NCBI GenBank assembly: GCA_902806595.1
Contig: CADCXC010000001.1
Span: 124,001 to 188,000 of the forward strand
DNA length: 64,000 nt
Source: Pyrenopolyporus hunteri
Lineage: Eukaryota; Ascomycota; Sordariomycetes; Xylariales; Hypoxylaceae
Reading direction: 5' to 3'
This document shows positions 33,552 through 48,156 of the stretch, piece after piece. Position numbers and translations under genes: made by a program. The notes under the pieces are model-generated. The model did no database searches. It saw only the letters and a list, made by a program, of their open reading frames with translations, and was not told the DNA's origin. Position 1 is the first letter of the stretch. The number at the start of each line of letters is the position of its first letter.

Positions 33552-35431
33552 ATTATAATTACCGTCGTTATTATTATTATTATTATATTATTATTATTAT
33601 TATATTTATTTTTATTATATATATTATTATTTATTTATATATTTATATTTATTATTTATATTATTTATATTATATCGATAATTTAATATTATTTTATATA
33701 TTTAAAAAAAATAATTTATTTTAAATCGATATTATAAATTTTTAAATTAACGTTATTATTTTTATTATTTATATTATTATTATTATTTATAATATTATTA
33801 ATCGATTTAAATAATTAAAGTATTTTACTTTTAATTATAAAACGATTTTTTTCGAATTTATTATTATTATTATTATTATTAAATAAAAAGTTATAATTTT
33901 TATTATTTTAACGGATTATAATTTTTTTATTAATAAAATAATATTAATAAAATTTATTTTCGACGTCGTTAAAATTGTTATTATTATTACGATTATAATC
34001 GTTAATTTAAAAATAAAAACGTTTTTTAAAAATAAAAAATTTATTTTTAAAAAATTAAAAGATATTTATAATAAAAAATATAACTATAATTTTTATAATT
34101 AAATTATTATTATTATTAACATTTTAAAAAATAAAAAATATAAATTATTTCGTTTTCGAAAATTCGAAAAATTACGTAATTTTATTATTAAAAATAATTT
34201 ATATAAATCGAATAAATAAATATTTAAAATTAATACCGTAAATTTAATAAATTTTTTTATTATAAAATAAAGTTTTTTATTCGTATAATAATCGTAACGT
34301 ATAAAATATATAAAATATTAATATATAACCGTTATTTTTTAACTTAAAAATTAATATAAATTTTTTTACGTTAAATATATTATAAATATTAACACGAAAA
34401 AAAATAATATTATTAATATTTTATATAAAAAATATCGTTATTTAATCGTAAATATTTATTTTATTATAATTAAATTAAAGTTTTTATTTTTTAAAAACGA
34501 AATAAATTTATTTATAACCGTAAAAAACTTACGTAATTCGGTAATATTCGTCGTAATTTACCGTATTTTCCCGTTTTTTCGTCCTTAAATATTAAATTTT
34601 ATAATCGAAAATAAATAAAATATTAAAGTTTTATTAAAATAAAAATAAATTATTATAAAAAAATATTTAATAATTAAAATTTAAAGTAATTAAATAAAAA
34701 CTTATATCCGATAATTAATATATAATAATAATAATAAAAATAATATTAATAAATTATAATATATTTATAAAATCGTCGAAAAATTAAAAAACGTAAAATT
34801 AATATTTTTTATTAAATAAAATATTATTATTAAATCGAGTAAATTATAAGTCGTTTATTTTATTAAATATATTAAAATAAAAACGATTTACGTCGTTTTT
34901 GATAATTTAAATATTATCGATTATTATATAATAAATATAATACGTTAAATTATAATTAACGTTATTAATATTTAACGTAAAAAACTTTAAAAAAAGTTAA
35001 TATACGTTAAAATATTTAAAATAATAAATAAAAACGTATAATAAAAAAGGTTTAATCGATTTAATATTAATAATATAAAACCGTACGAACGATTTAATCG
35101 TAAAAAATAACGAAGTTTAAAACTTTATTTTTAAATAATAAAATAGTAAATAAAAAAAAATAAATAAAATACTTATTTATTTAATTAAAATAATAAACGT
35201 CGATTAAATAATAAAGTTAAATTTTAAATATAAATTATATAATTATACATTCGAATAATTAAATAAATTTTCGTTTTATTAAATAATCGTTAATAAATCG
35301 AAAGGCGGTTTTATTATTTATTTATTTATATAAAATCGTAACTTTTTAAACTTTAATTTTTTACGAATTTTACGATTATTTTTATAGTTATATAATTTTT
35401 AATATAATTTTTATAATATTTTTTAATTTTT
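33552..35431. other. AT-rich degraded DNA
   Basis: No gene is recognised. It contains ATT/ATA trinucleotide runs near 33565-33610. Confidence 0.5.
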
Positions 35432-36136
35432 ATAAAAATTTATTTTATATTATTTTTAAAAAAGCCGTCGCGAAAATTTATTTTATATTACTTTATATTA
35501 TTTTTCGAAAAAGTCGTCGTAAAAGTTTATTTTATATTACTTTTAAAAAAACCGTTGCGAAAATTTACTTTATATTACCTTATATTATTTTTCGAAAAAA
35601 TCGTCGTAAAAGTTTATTTTATATTACTTTTAAAAAAACCGTCGCGAAAATTTACTTTATATTATTTTATATTACTTTTCGAAAAAACCGTCGCGAAAAT
35701 TTACTTTATACTACTTTTAAAAAAGCCGTTACGAAAGTTTATTTTATATTACTTTATATTATTTTTCGAAAAAATCGTCGCGAAAATTTATTTTATACTA
35801 TCTTTAAAAAAATCGTCGCGAAAATTTACTTTATACTACTTTATATTACTTTTCGAAAAAGCCGTCGTAAAAATCTACCTTATACTACCTTTAAAAAAAC
35901 CGTCGCGAAAATTTATTTTATATCATTTTATATTATTTTTCGAAAAAATCGTCGCAAAAATCCACCTTATATTACTTTTAAAAAAACCGTCGCGAAAATT
36001 TACCTTATATTACTTTATATTATTTTTCGAAAAAATCGTCGTAAAAATCCACCCTATATTATCTTTAAAAAAACCGTCGTAAAAATCTACCCTATATTAT
36101 CTTATATTACTTTTCGAAAAAACCGTCGTAAAAATT
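35432..36136 (+). repeat. 87-bp tandem repeat array, about eight copies
   Basis: Each unit is made of two related halves of about 46 and 41 bases, both containing CCGTCGCGAAAATTTA-like and TTTTATATTA-like segments, one half with TTTTTCGAAAAA and the other with TTTTAAAAAA. The array stays open in one frame (29 codons per unit), but the predicted peptide is a hydrophobic repeat without a plausible function. Units differ mainly by C/T and G/A changes. Confidence 0.85.
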
Positions 36137-36245
36137 TATTCGTATAATTTTTTTATATTTAATTTTAAATATATAATTCGAAAAATTTTTCGAAAAATAT
36201 TACGAAAAATACGTTAAATTAAAATTAAATTTATATAATTAAATT

Positions 36246-36512
36246 ATAATAATATAACTTCGTATTAAAATATTTATTATAACGATAATAATAATAAATA
36301 TATTTTTATTAAATGTTTCGTCGTTTTACGTAATAAACATTTAAAATATAAACTTTTAAAAATAATATAAATATCGATTAATACGAAATTAATTTATTTA
36401 TAATTTTTATATATATATAATTTAATTAATTTTACTTATTTTCGTATTTTTTATTATACGATTATATAATAATTTTTCGATTATTAATTAACGATTTTTT
36501 ATTCGTTTAATA
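36246..36512 (+). repeat. 266-bp repeat family, copy C
   Basis: Starts ATAATAATATAACTTCGTAT, carries TTTCGTCGTTTTACGTAA and ends TTTAATA. It begins 110 bases after the 87-bp array. Confidence 0.75.
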
Positions 36513-37484
36513 TAAATTTATATAATTAAATATATATAATTAAATTTATTCGATTTAAATTTTTTAAATAAAATTATACGTTAAATTAAAATTAAATTTA
36601 TATAATTAAATTTATATAATTTAAATTTTTCGTATAAATTTATTTAATTTAATTTATTTAATTAAATTAATTTAATTAATAAAATCGTTTATTAAAATGT
36701 AAATAATTTTAAATATAATAATATAACGTTTAATAAAACGATTTAATTAATTAAATAAACGTGTAATATAAATCGTTTAACGTAACGTACGCGTAATTTA
36801 TTAACGTAACGTATAATTTATATAACGTAAAAAATGTAATTCGTGAATTTTTACGTAATTAAATTTTTTTTTATTTAAAAAAAAATTAAAATATATTTTG
36901 AAGTTTTTTTAAATAAAATTAAATAATTAATAACGAGTTTAAATATAATTTTATTATTTTATTTTATATATATTTAAATATTTAAAATAAGTATATAAAA
37001 TTATAATTAAAATAATAAAACGATTATTAAATTTTTTATTTAAATTTTTAAAATAATATATACGTACGTATTTATATATATTAAACGACTTTTTATATAC
37101 GTAAATATATATATATTTATAAAATATTAATAATTATTATATAAAAAATATTTAATTAAATATTAAATTAATATATATTTAATTAATAAAAATAAAATTA
37201 AATTATCATTAGTTTTAATTTTTTTATCGTAAATTTATATAAAATATTAAATAACGCGTTTTTATCGAAATATTTTTAATTATAATTTTAACGAAGTATA
37301 ATATAATTTTTTATTAAAATTTTTTATTATATTTTTTATTATTATAATAAAATTAATTATATAATAAAAAAAATAATTATATTTTTATACGAATTATTTA
37401 ATTACTTTTAATTTTTAACTTAAATATACATATTAATTATTAATTAAAATATTTAATATATATTTATAATAAAATAATTATAAT

Positions 37485-37580
37485 TTTTTTTTACGATTTT
37501 TTTTACGATTTAATATCGTAATTTTACCCTACGACTTTTTTTACGATTTTTTTTACGACGTTTTTTACGATTTTTTATTA
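37485..37580. repeat. short TTTTTTTACGA tandem repeat
   Basis: Several variants of TTTTTTTACGAT follow each other. A minor low-complexity feature. Confidence 0.55.
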
Positions 37581-40440
37581 TAATTTTATAATATTTATAA
37601 TTTTTATTAATTTTATTATCGTGTTTACTTCGATATATACGATTATATAAATATTATACTTTTATATTTTTTAAATGAAATTTTATTTTTTTACTTTTTA
37701 TATTTTTTTAATACGAAGTAATTATACCTTTCGTAAAAAAAATCTTTTAAATTATTTTTATGTAATTTATTTTAAAATAATTTAATATTAATTAATATAT
37801 TTTTTATTAAATTTTATAAATATTTATATTAAATTATATTACGTTTATATTTTTATTTTTAAATACGTTTATTTAAACGATATTTATATTTTTTTTATAT
37901 AATTTTAATTATTATTTATATTATAAAAACCCGCCATTTAAAATTTTATTAAATTTTAATTTTAATTTTCGATTTTTAATTATATATTATTCGAAATATT
38001 TTTTTAAAGTTATATAGTTTTATATATAAAAATATATTATATTATTAATAAATTTTAACGAATAAATTATAAGTTATTTATTATATAATCGTTACATTTT
38101 TAATGTTAAAAAACCGTTAAAATTATATTCGATTAATAATTTTCTTATTTTTTATGTTAATTATATTAATTTAAAATCGTATTTTAAATTTATAACGTAA
38201 TTTCTTACACTAATTTCTTTTAAATTTAATTATATTATATTTATATAATCGATAATAACATGGTTTTTATTTAGTTAAAATTTAATACGATAATTATTTT
38301 ATTAATATATAAAGTTAATAATTTTTTATTTTATTATATTTTTATATATAATATATAACGCGATTTAATTAATTAAATTTCTTTTATCGAATAATTAAAT
38401 TTTATAAAATTTATCGAAATAATTTTAAAATTATTAATTATAAAAAAAAAAAATAAAAATAATTACATTTTTTAATACGTATAATTTAACGCGAAATTAC
38501 GTTAATTAATAATTATAATTATTATTATTCGATTTTTTAATTTTACTTATTTATTTTTTATTTATATAAGTTCGAAATTTAATAATTTTATATTTTAATT
38601 TTTTTAATTTCGTTTAAATTTTATATAATTATCGACGGTTTTTAAGTTATAATTAATTAAAATTATGTTTAAACTATAAAAAAAGTTTCGATTTTATAAT
38701 TTATTTATGTATATTATAATTAAATTTTTAATTCGAAAATAATAAAAAAAAATTAATTTAATATATTTAAAAATTAAAAGTTATATTTATTTATATTAAT
38801 TTATAATATTTTACGGGAATACGTGTTAATATACGCGTAAATTTCGAATTTAACGAAGTTTAATTTATAATATTTATTTATAAATTAAATATAATTAAGT
38901 TTCGAAATTATAAATTTTTTATATGTTTTTTATTTTACGTTTAATTTATCGTTAATTTGTTACCGTATAATTTTCGAGTAAAATTATCGATATATAATAT
39001 AGATTATATTTTTCGTAATTAAGAGTTAAATGTTTCGACGAATACGTTCGAAAATATTATTTTTTTTTAAATTTTTAAAAACGTTTAAAATTTATTTATA
39101 ACTTTTAAAAAATTCGTATATTTTAAATATATTATATATTCGTTCGATTAAATTATTAATTTTTCTTTTTATATTATTTTCGATTTTAATATAAATAAGA
39201 AACGTTTTATTAATATTAAAGTTTTATTAATCGAATCGAAATAAAATTTTATTATTATAAAAGTTTTTTTTATAAAAAAAATAATATATAAATTAAATAA
39301 GTTTTTCGATATAAAATATTAAGTTATATCGACATTTTCCTTATTATTATAGTTTACGTTATAAAAATCGTAGAAATAAATTAATTTTAAATTTTTTAAG
39401 TTTTAAATAATTAATAATTTAAATATATAAAAATTCGATATTAAAAAGTTTAAAAATTCTTTTTTTAATGTTATTTATATTTAATTTATTTTTATAAATG
39501 TTTTATTTATTAAAGTATTATTAAAAAAACCGCCGGTTAATAATAATATTATATTTTTTTCGAAGTTTTTATAATATTTTATTTTAAGAATTTTTATTTA
39601 TTAAATATTATCGAATGATTTAATTTTTTTAAGTAATTATTTAAGTTTTAAATTAACGTATAATAATTTAAAACGATTTTAACATTATATTAAAATGTAA
39701 ATAATTTTATAAATAAGTAAATATATTAAAATTTATAAAATATAAGTTTTTATATTATTAATGTCGATTTATTTAATTAATATAATTATTATTATTTATA
39801 TTAAATATAATATAAATTTTACGGGGTATATATAAAATATTTACCGTTTATTATTATATAAAATTAATTTTTTTTTAAAATTAAAACTTTTTATATATAT
39901 ACGATATAATAAAATTTTAAATTTTAATTTAATTATAATAATAAATTAACTTTAATAAAATATATTTATTTTCGAATCGTTATTATTTTAATAAAAAACC
40001 CGAAGTTAAAGTTAAAACGTATAACGTTTTTCGACGTTATTAAAAAAAAAACGTTTATCGAAACGCGTAAAAAAAATTTCTTAATTTTAAAAACACGTAA
40101 AGTTTTTTAAAACGGCCGGTAATAAATATCCGTTAACGGTTATTTAAAATAATATATATCGATTTATATATTTATTAAAAATATATTTAATATAAACGAT
40201 TTTATAATAATTTTTATAAAATATTATTTTTTTATAAAAGTTTTTTATAATATATATTTAATATATAAAAAACGTAATATATAAAGTTTTATTAATTTAA
40301 TTTCGATATAATAAATCGATTATTATATTAATTTATCGAAGTATTTTATTAATTTATAATCGTTTTTATAAACGATGTTATAATAAAAAAATAATTATAT
40401 AAAGTTCGGTATATATTTAAATAAAATTATATAAGTAATA
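37581..40440. other. AT-rich degraded DNA
   Basis: No motif was read with confidence. It could hold the protease and upstream RT of the retroelement remnant that follows. Confidence 0.45.
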
Positions 40441-40441
40441 A

Positions 40442-40700
40442 TATATAAATTTTTAAATTTTTTTTTTAAATTATATAAACATTATTAATATATATAATAA
40501 TATTTTAATTTTTCCCGTTAATTCCTTCGAATAAACTTATATTTAGTTATAATATTAAAATATATTTAAGTATAATTAAATCGTTAAATATTCGATAAAT
40601 TTATATATTTTTTTTATAAAAATTTATTCGTTGTTTTTAATATAAAATTTTTACGATACGTTTTTATTTCGATGTTATAATTAAAACCGGTAAATTTTAA
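40442..40700 (+). pseudogene. possible Ty3/gypsy reverse transcriptase remnant
   Basis: At 40493-40519 the frame reads YNNILIFSR where gypsy RTs have YxDDILIFS; the two Asp codons appear as AAT. Upstream YIN at 40442 stands at the spacing expected for the FIN/YIN that precedes this motif, and DKF about 28 codons downstream fits the DKCEF segment. Stops interrupt the frame. The match rests on few residues in AT-rich DNA. Confidence 0.4.
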
Positions 40701-43700
40701 TATAAAATTAATTAATTAACGTAAATTACTTTTTAATTTAACTTATAAAAATATACGAAATAACGATTTTATATATATAAAAAATAAAATATATATTTTA
40801 ACTTTTATAATTATTAATTATATTATTTATATATTCACCGAAAAATTATAATTTCGATATCCCTTTTATAAATTTAATAAATTAAATATTAAAAAAAATC
40901 GTTTTTTTATTTATTTTAATTTTTATTTTATTATTATTTTATATTATACACTATTATTTATTTTTTAACGATATCGAAAAACGTTATATATTTTAAATTT
41001 TATAAAAGTAATTTTAATTATATAATAATATATAAAATAATTTTTAAATTTTATTTCGAAATAAATCGTAAAATTTATTATTTTTATTATAAATTTTATT
41101 ATCTTTTAATTATTAATTTTATAAATAATTATTAATCCCCGCGTAAAAATTTAATTACTTTATTTAATATTTAATTTAACGATATAATTACGATATTTTT
41201 TAATAAAATACTTTTTATTTTATAAAATAATTTATTCGTTATATAATTTAATAATTTAAATATTATATTTTACGGTCGAAGTATTTTATTATCGCGTAAA
41301 CCATTTTTAAATACACCGCCTTAAAATTTATAATTAAAAATTAATACGATCGAAAAAAAGTAATTAAAATATAAGTTATTTACCGGATATAATTTTAAAA
41401 TGATTTTTATTTAAATAAGTTTAAAATTTAACATAATAAAAAAAAACATTAAATTATAAAAAATTTAATCGATTTATAATTAAATTTATAATATAACTTG
41501 TTTTAAAATATATATATATATTTATAACTTTTATATATATATTAATAAAAATAATAAAATAAAAAAAAAATTAATATCGATTAAAACGACGAAAAATTAT
41601 AAATTTAATCGATATAAAATTTAAAATTATTTAATAAACGTTTACGTTAAAAATAATTAATATTTTAATTTTTTTACATTCGAATAAAATTACGTTATAA
41701 TATTAATTAAAACGAAGCGTTTTAAATTTATATAAAATTAATAAATATATAATTTATAAATATATTAAATATATAAAATTCGTTTAATATATTAAAGTAA
41801 CATAAATATTTAAAATAAAAATAATAAATATCGCCGATTATAAAAAAATAACGGTAAATAATTTATTTAATAAAAATAATATATTTTAAAATTTCGTAAA
41901 AAATATAATTAAAAGTAAAATATATAAAGTTTATATAATTATATATAAAAACGAAGTTTTAATTCCACGAAAAAAAATTAAAATACCGTTTCGAACGTTT
42001 GTAAATTTATTTTTCGATAAAAAAAATTAAAATATCCTTTCGTTTAATTAATCTTTTTTTTTAAATTAAATAATTTCGCTTTTATTTAATTACTTTTTTT
42101 TATTAAATTATATTTATTCGTTTAATTAAAACTTTCCGTTAAATTAAGTTTTTACGTTTAATATAATTATTAATTTTTAAATCGATTATAATTTAACTTC
42201 GTTAATAAAATCGTAATAAAAATAACTTTTAAAATTATTTAATTTACTATTAAAAAAAATCGTAAAAATGTATCGAAATTTTACGTTATTATTAAAATTT
42301 AAAGTTTATAATATAAACGTAAATTTAATTAAAATTTTCATAATTATTATTAATATTAAATTAAAATAACTTTAACGTCGATATTTTTAAACGAAATTTT
42401 ATTTTTATAATATTTAAAATTTTAAATATTATTATTAATTTTATTAAAAGTTTAATTAATTTTATTAAAAGTTTTATCGATAATAATATTTCGTTTTTAA
42501 ACGTTAATAAAATAATCGAACGAACGATGTAAAAAGAAAAATTAAAGTTAATTATATTATAAAATAAATAAATTACGAATATATCGATTATCGAAAAAAT
42601 AATTTCGTTAAAATAATTTAACGTTTATTTACGGTTAAAATTATTTAAAATATAAAAAAATATTAAATATAATTAATTTAATTTATCATTAATTAAAAAA
42701 ACATTATTTTTATTAAATAATATTACGAAAGTTTTTATTATTATATTAAATTTTATTAACGGTAATTATTTTAAAATATTTATTAATTTGATTTATTATA
42801 TCGTTTTTAATATTAATTATTTACTTTTATTTAATATATAAAATAAAAAACGAAAATTTAATTAATCGTTAATTAAATTTATTAAATTAATTAACGAAAA
42901 TAAATCGATAATACGTTTTAAAATTTATATTATTTAATTTATAAACGTTTATATATACGGTATAATTAAAGTTAAAATACGATATATTATTACGAATGCG
43001 ATTAATACGAAATTATATTATAATTTATTTAAATTTTACTTAAATAAAAAAAATTAATTAATTATTTTTTATTATAATAAATATAAATTAAAAAATAAAT
43101 TTTAAATGTTATATAATTAAATTATTTAAAAATAATTAAATGTATTTTTATTATCGTTTTTTTACTTCATATAATACATATATAATATAAGTTTATATAA
43201 TTATATTTTAAACGAATTTTATTATTTTATTTAATAAAATTTTTTATTTTTTATTAACGATTTCGTCGTTATTTTTTTTTATAAACGATATTAAACATGT
43301 TATTTTCTCTTTTTTTTTTTAACGTATGTAAAATTATTAATTTATTTTCGAAATTTATTCGAATATTAATTCGTTCGAAAATTATTATATATTTATATTA
43401 TTTTTTATATTTTTTTTTATAATTACGTATTTTTTAATCGATAAAAAAAGTTATAAAATTTATTAATGTAAATACGAAGTTTAAAATAAAAATTAAAGAT
43501 AATATTAAAATTAACATTATTATATATTATTAATATAATCGTTTTAAATTTTTCCTTTTAAATATATAAATTTATAAATAAATAACGTAAACTTTTATTA
43601 TTATAATAATAATAAATATACGCGTCGTTTATTAAATTCGTATTTCGATTTATAAATACGGGGATAATTATACATGTTTTTTATAAACCGCGTTCGTTTA

Positions 43701-46700
43701 TATATTAATTATATCGTTATTTATTAATACGTAAAAAGTTATAAATTTAAATATATAAAATAAAAATATTTTTTAATAATATATTAATAATATATTATAA
43801 ATAAATATAAATTTTAATTAATAATTATATTATCGATTTATTATCGAAAATAATTTAATGTAATCGATACGTTAATTATTTTTTATCGATATATATTTAA
43901 GGTATAAAATTAATAAAAATACGGCGATATTATAAATAAAAATAAATAAATTAATTATATAAAAATAAACGATTTAAACGGTTTTCCATATAATTATAAA
44001 AATTATAAAATTATAGTAATTATATAAATATCGTTATAATTAATTTATTTAATATATATATAAATAAATTTTTAATTTTTTTTTTTAAAAAATTAAAATA
44101 AATATTATACGATATATTAATTATTAAAATCGTAATTATAAAAATGCTTAATAAAAAATAATATAAAATATATTAAATAAATTTATATTATTTTATAAAA
44201 AACGAAAAAAAAATATTAAAAAAATTTAAATTCGAATATAAATTTACTTTTATTAATACGTATAAAAATAAAATTTATTATATATTTAAAAGTAAATATA
44301 ATTTATATATAAAAGCGATAAAATATTATTATATTTATTATTAATTATTTAAATTTATTTATTATAATTCGATAATAAAATTTATTTAATAAAATTATAA
44401 TATTATATTTATTTATTTAATTTAATTAACGAAATAGGTAAAAATTTAAATTTAATTAAAATTATATTATTAACATTTTATTAATTATAAAATAAAAAAT
44501 AAAATATAAATTACGATTTATAAAATCGTTAAATTTTAATATATATTTTCTTTTTTTCCTTTTTTTATATATATATTATAACGATATTATAATATTAATA
44601 TAAACATTTATTTACGATTTCGATAATTATAAAAACCTTTTTAAATTTTATCGACTTTATTTTGTTAAAATTTACATTTAAAACTTTTAAAATTTAATTT
44701 AATTTAAAGTTTATTAAAAATAAATATATTAATTATAATTTAATTATATAAATATTTATTAAATAATCCTTAAATATTATTTATCGATTTACTTTATAAT
44801 GTTTCGATAATAATTTTATTTTCGATAAATTTAAATAATTTCAATATAATTTTAAAAGTTATAATGTAATTATTAATAAATCGCGCGAAAAAATTATAAT
44901 TTTTAAAGTAAAATTTTAATTAATATTAAAATATTTAAAAAATTAAATATAAAATATAAAAAAATAACTTATAATATTTAAAATCGAACCTTAAAATAAA
45001 CGTTAAAAACGTCGAATCGAATATTTATACGCGTATTTATATTATTAAAACGCGCATTTAAAATATTAAAATAAACGTTTATATAATTAAAACGCGTTTT
45101 ATACGTATTAACATTAATTTATAGGTAAAATATTCATATTATTTTAAATTTATTATAATATATATAAAATTTATTAACTTTATTAAACGACCGGAAAATT
45201 CTTTAATTTAAAAAATTTTTTATTAAATAAAATTATAAATTATATTATAAAATTAAAATTAAATTATAAATCGAATTATTCGACGTAATTAACGTTTATA
45301 TTATTTATATTAATTTAAATATATAATGTTAAATTAATATTTAAATAATAAAAGTATAATAAAATGTTTAAAAAAAAAAAAGTTAAAAATTAAAAAAACG
45401 AATTTAATACATTTAAATATATTTTTATTTTATTATTTAAATGTACGTATTATATATATGTATTTATTAATACGTTTAATATATATAAAATAATAATACG
45501 AAATAATATAAATAATATATATAATTAAAATTATAAGTAATTTAAAGTTTAAAATATTTATTATTTTAATTAATTAAAATATAACGTCGTTATAATTATA
45601 TAATTATATAATAATTTATATTTCGTTCGATTTTTATATCGATGTTATAATTATACGTAATCGATATATAACTTATATATATAATATTATAAATTTAAAA
45701 CGAGTTTTTTAAAGTCGTTTAAAAAAATATATACGAATAAAATAAAAATTTTTAAAATAAAAATTTAAATCGAAATTATCGATGAAACTTATAATATAAT
45801 TAACCGATTAATTTAATAAAATCGATTAATAAAACGAATAATAGTAATAAATTTATTACGTAATTAAATAAATACGATTATATCCTTAATAAAAATTATA
45901 ATTTATAATCGATTTTCGATTATATTAATTAATTTTTTAATTAATAACGTTTATTATTATCTTTATTTTTATAATTTACGTTTAAAATTTAAATATATTT
46001 AATTTTATTTTTTAATTAATATTTTATATAATAAAAATTATAATAAATAATATTATATTATAATTTATTATAAAATAATTTAAAAATTAACCGTTTAATT
46101 TTACGTTATAAAATAAATTTTAAAAATTAAAAGTAATTTTTTATTAATATTATAAAAAAAAATAAAAAAAACGAATTATAATTTTTTAAATTATAAAGTT
46201 AATATAACGTATTTATATTATATAAAACGATATAATTTAATTTATCGATTATTTTACACTATTAAATAACCGTATAATATTATAATAATAAATTTAAATA
46301 AATAATTATTTAATTATTATAATATAATAATTTATAAAAAAGTTTAAATTAAATTATATTATATTAATTCGAATATAAATATATTAAATAAAAGTCGTAA
46401 TTATATTTTTAATAATTACGAAAACATAAAAAAAGGAAATTTTTATAAAACGTATAAATGTATAAATTTTTTAAAGTTATTTTTATAATTTTATATCGTA
46501 AACGTATTTTTTTATATATATGTATTATATATAAACATTTATATAAAAAACGTAGAAATAAATTACCGTTTTATTATATTAAACGTTAAATTAATCGATT
46601 TAAAATTATTAATTTATTATTAAAAATTTTAATTAAAAAATTAACTTTCGAATAATTTTAAATAATATTTATTATTATAAAATACTTAAGTAAATAAATA

Positions 46701-47523
46701 TATAAACGTTATTATTACGAAATTTTAATTATTTTAATATTAATTTAAATTTTAAATTAATTTCTTTTAAAATATTTTATTATTTTATCGTATTTTATTT
46801 TATTATTTATTTAATATTTTAATTATTATAAATTTTTTAATATAATTTAATTTATAATTTAATTTTATTATAATAATCGAATATAATAATAAATTAATAT
46901 AAAAATTATTAAAGTTTATAAATTTTTTCGTAATTTATAAAAGTTAATAAATTTCGAATTTAATTAATATAATTAACATATAATTAAATAATTTAAAAAT
47001 TCGAATTATCGCGTAATTAAATAATTTTAAAATTTAAATAAATAATCGATTTAAAGTTTTAAAAATTCGATTAAACGAACGGTTTATTACTTTAAATATT
47101 CGTTTAAAAATTACGTAAAAAATTCCATTTATATTTATATTTAATTATTTACGTATTTAAATATTAAAATTATATTATAAAAATATTAATATTTTTATAC
47201 GATTTATAAATAATAATATTACGTAAATAAATATTAAATTCGAACTACTTTTATTTATATAAAATAATATCGTTATTAAAAAATTATAAAATAAATTAAT
47301 AAACGATATAATAAAATTATTCGATAAAAAATTATATAATAAAATTATAATCGATATATTTATTTTTATTTTCGATAATTTTTAAATTAAAATAAATTTC
47401 ATTAATTTTAAAATTTAATATTAACGGATTAAAAATAATTAAATTTAAAAAAATTTTATTAATAATCGATATTATTAACGTATATATTTAAGTAATCGAA
47501 GTTTAAATATAAAAAAAATAAAT
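40701..47523. other. AT-rich degraded DNA
   Basis: No intact gene. RNase H and integrase parts of the gypsy remnant would be expected in the first 2-3 kb, but I could not identify them. Confidence 0.45.
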
Positions 47524-47769
47524 ATAATAATATAATTTTATATTAATATATTTATTATAACGATAATAACGGTAAATATAACTTTATTATATATTTCGTC
47601 GTTTTACGTAATAAGCGATTAAATTATAAGTTTTAAATAAAAATATATTTTCAATTAATATAAATTTAATTTAATTTTTTTTTTTTATATTTATATAATT
47701 TAATTAATTTATTTTTTCTTTATTTTATATTATATAATTATATAATATAAAATTATTTATTATTTAATA
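47524..47769 (+). repeat. 266-bp repeat family, copy D (246 bp)
   Basis: Same start, TTTCGTCGTTTTACGTAA core and TATTTAATA end, but about 20 bases shorter than the rest. Confidence 0.7.
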
Positions 47770-47890
47770 AACTTTTATTACATTAATAATAAAAAAAATT
47801 ATTTTTTAAATTAATCGATTTTTATAATTATTAAATTAAAAAAAAATGTATAATTATTTAATTTTAATATAATTTTTCGTTTTAATATTT

Positions 47891-48156
47891 ATAATAATAT
47901 AATTTTATATTAACGTATTTATCGTAATAATAATAACGATAAATATGTTTTTATTAAATATATCGTCGTTTTACGTAATAAACGATTAAAGCATAACTTT
48001 TAAAAATAAATATATTTACCGATTAATACGAAATTAATCGATTTATAATTTTTACATTTTTATAATTTAATTAATTTATTTATTTCGTTATTTTTTATTA
48101 TATAATTACATGTTAATTAATCGATTATAAATTAATGATTTTTTATTTATTTAATA
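47891..48156 (+). repeat. 266-bp repeat family, copy E
   Basis: Follows copy D in the same orientation after a 121-bp gap. It carries ATCGTCGTTTTACGTAA and CGATTAATACGAAATTAAT. Confidence 0.75.

Noticed and set aside
35555..36082. 175-residue hydrophobic repeat protein
   Set aside because: It is the translation of the 87-bp tandem array, which stays open because 87 is divisible by three; no start context or function.
35432..36136. CRISPR-like array
   Set aside because: The units are contiguous and composite, without unique spacers, and the organism is a fungus.
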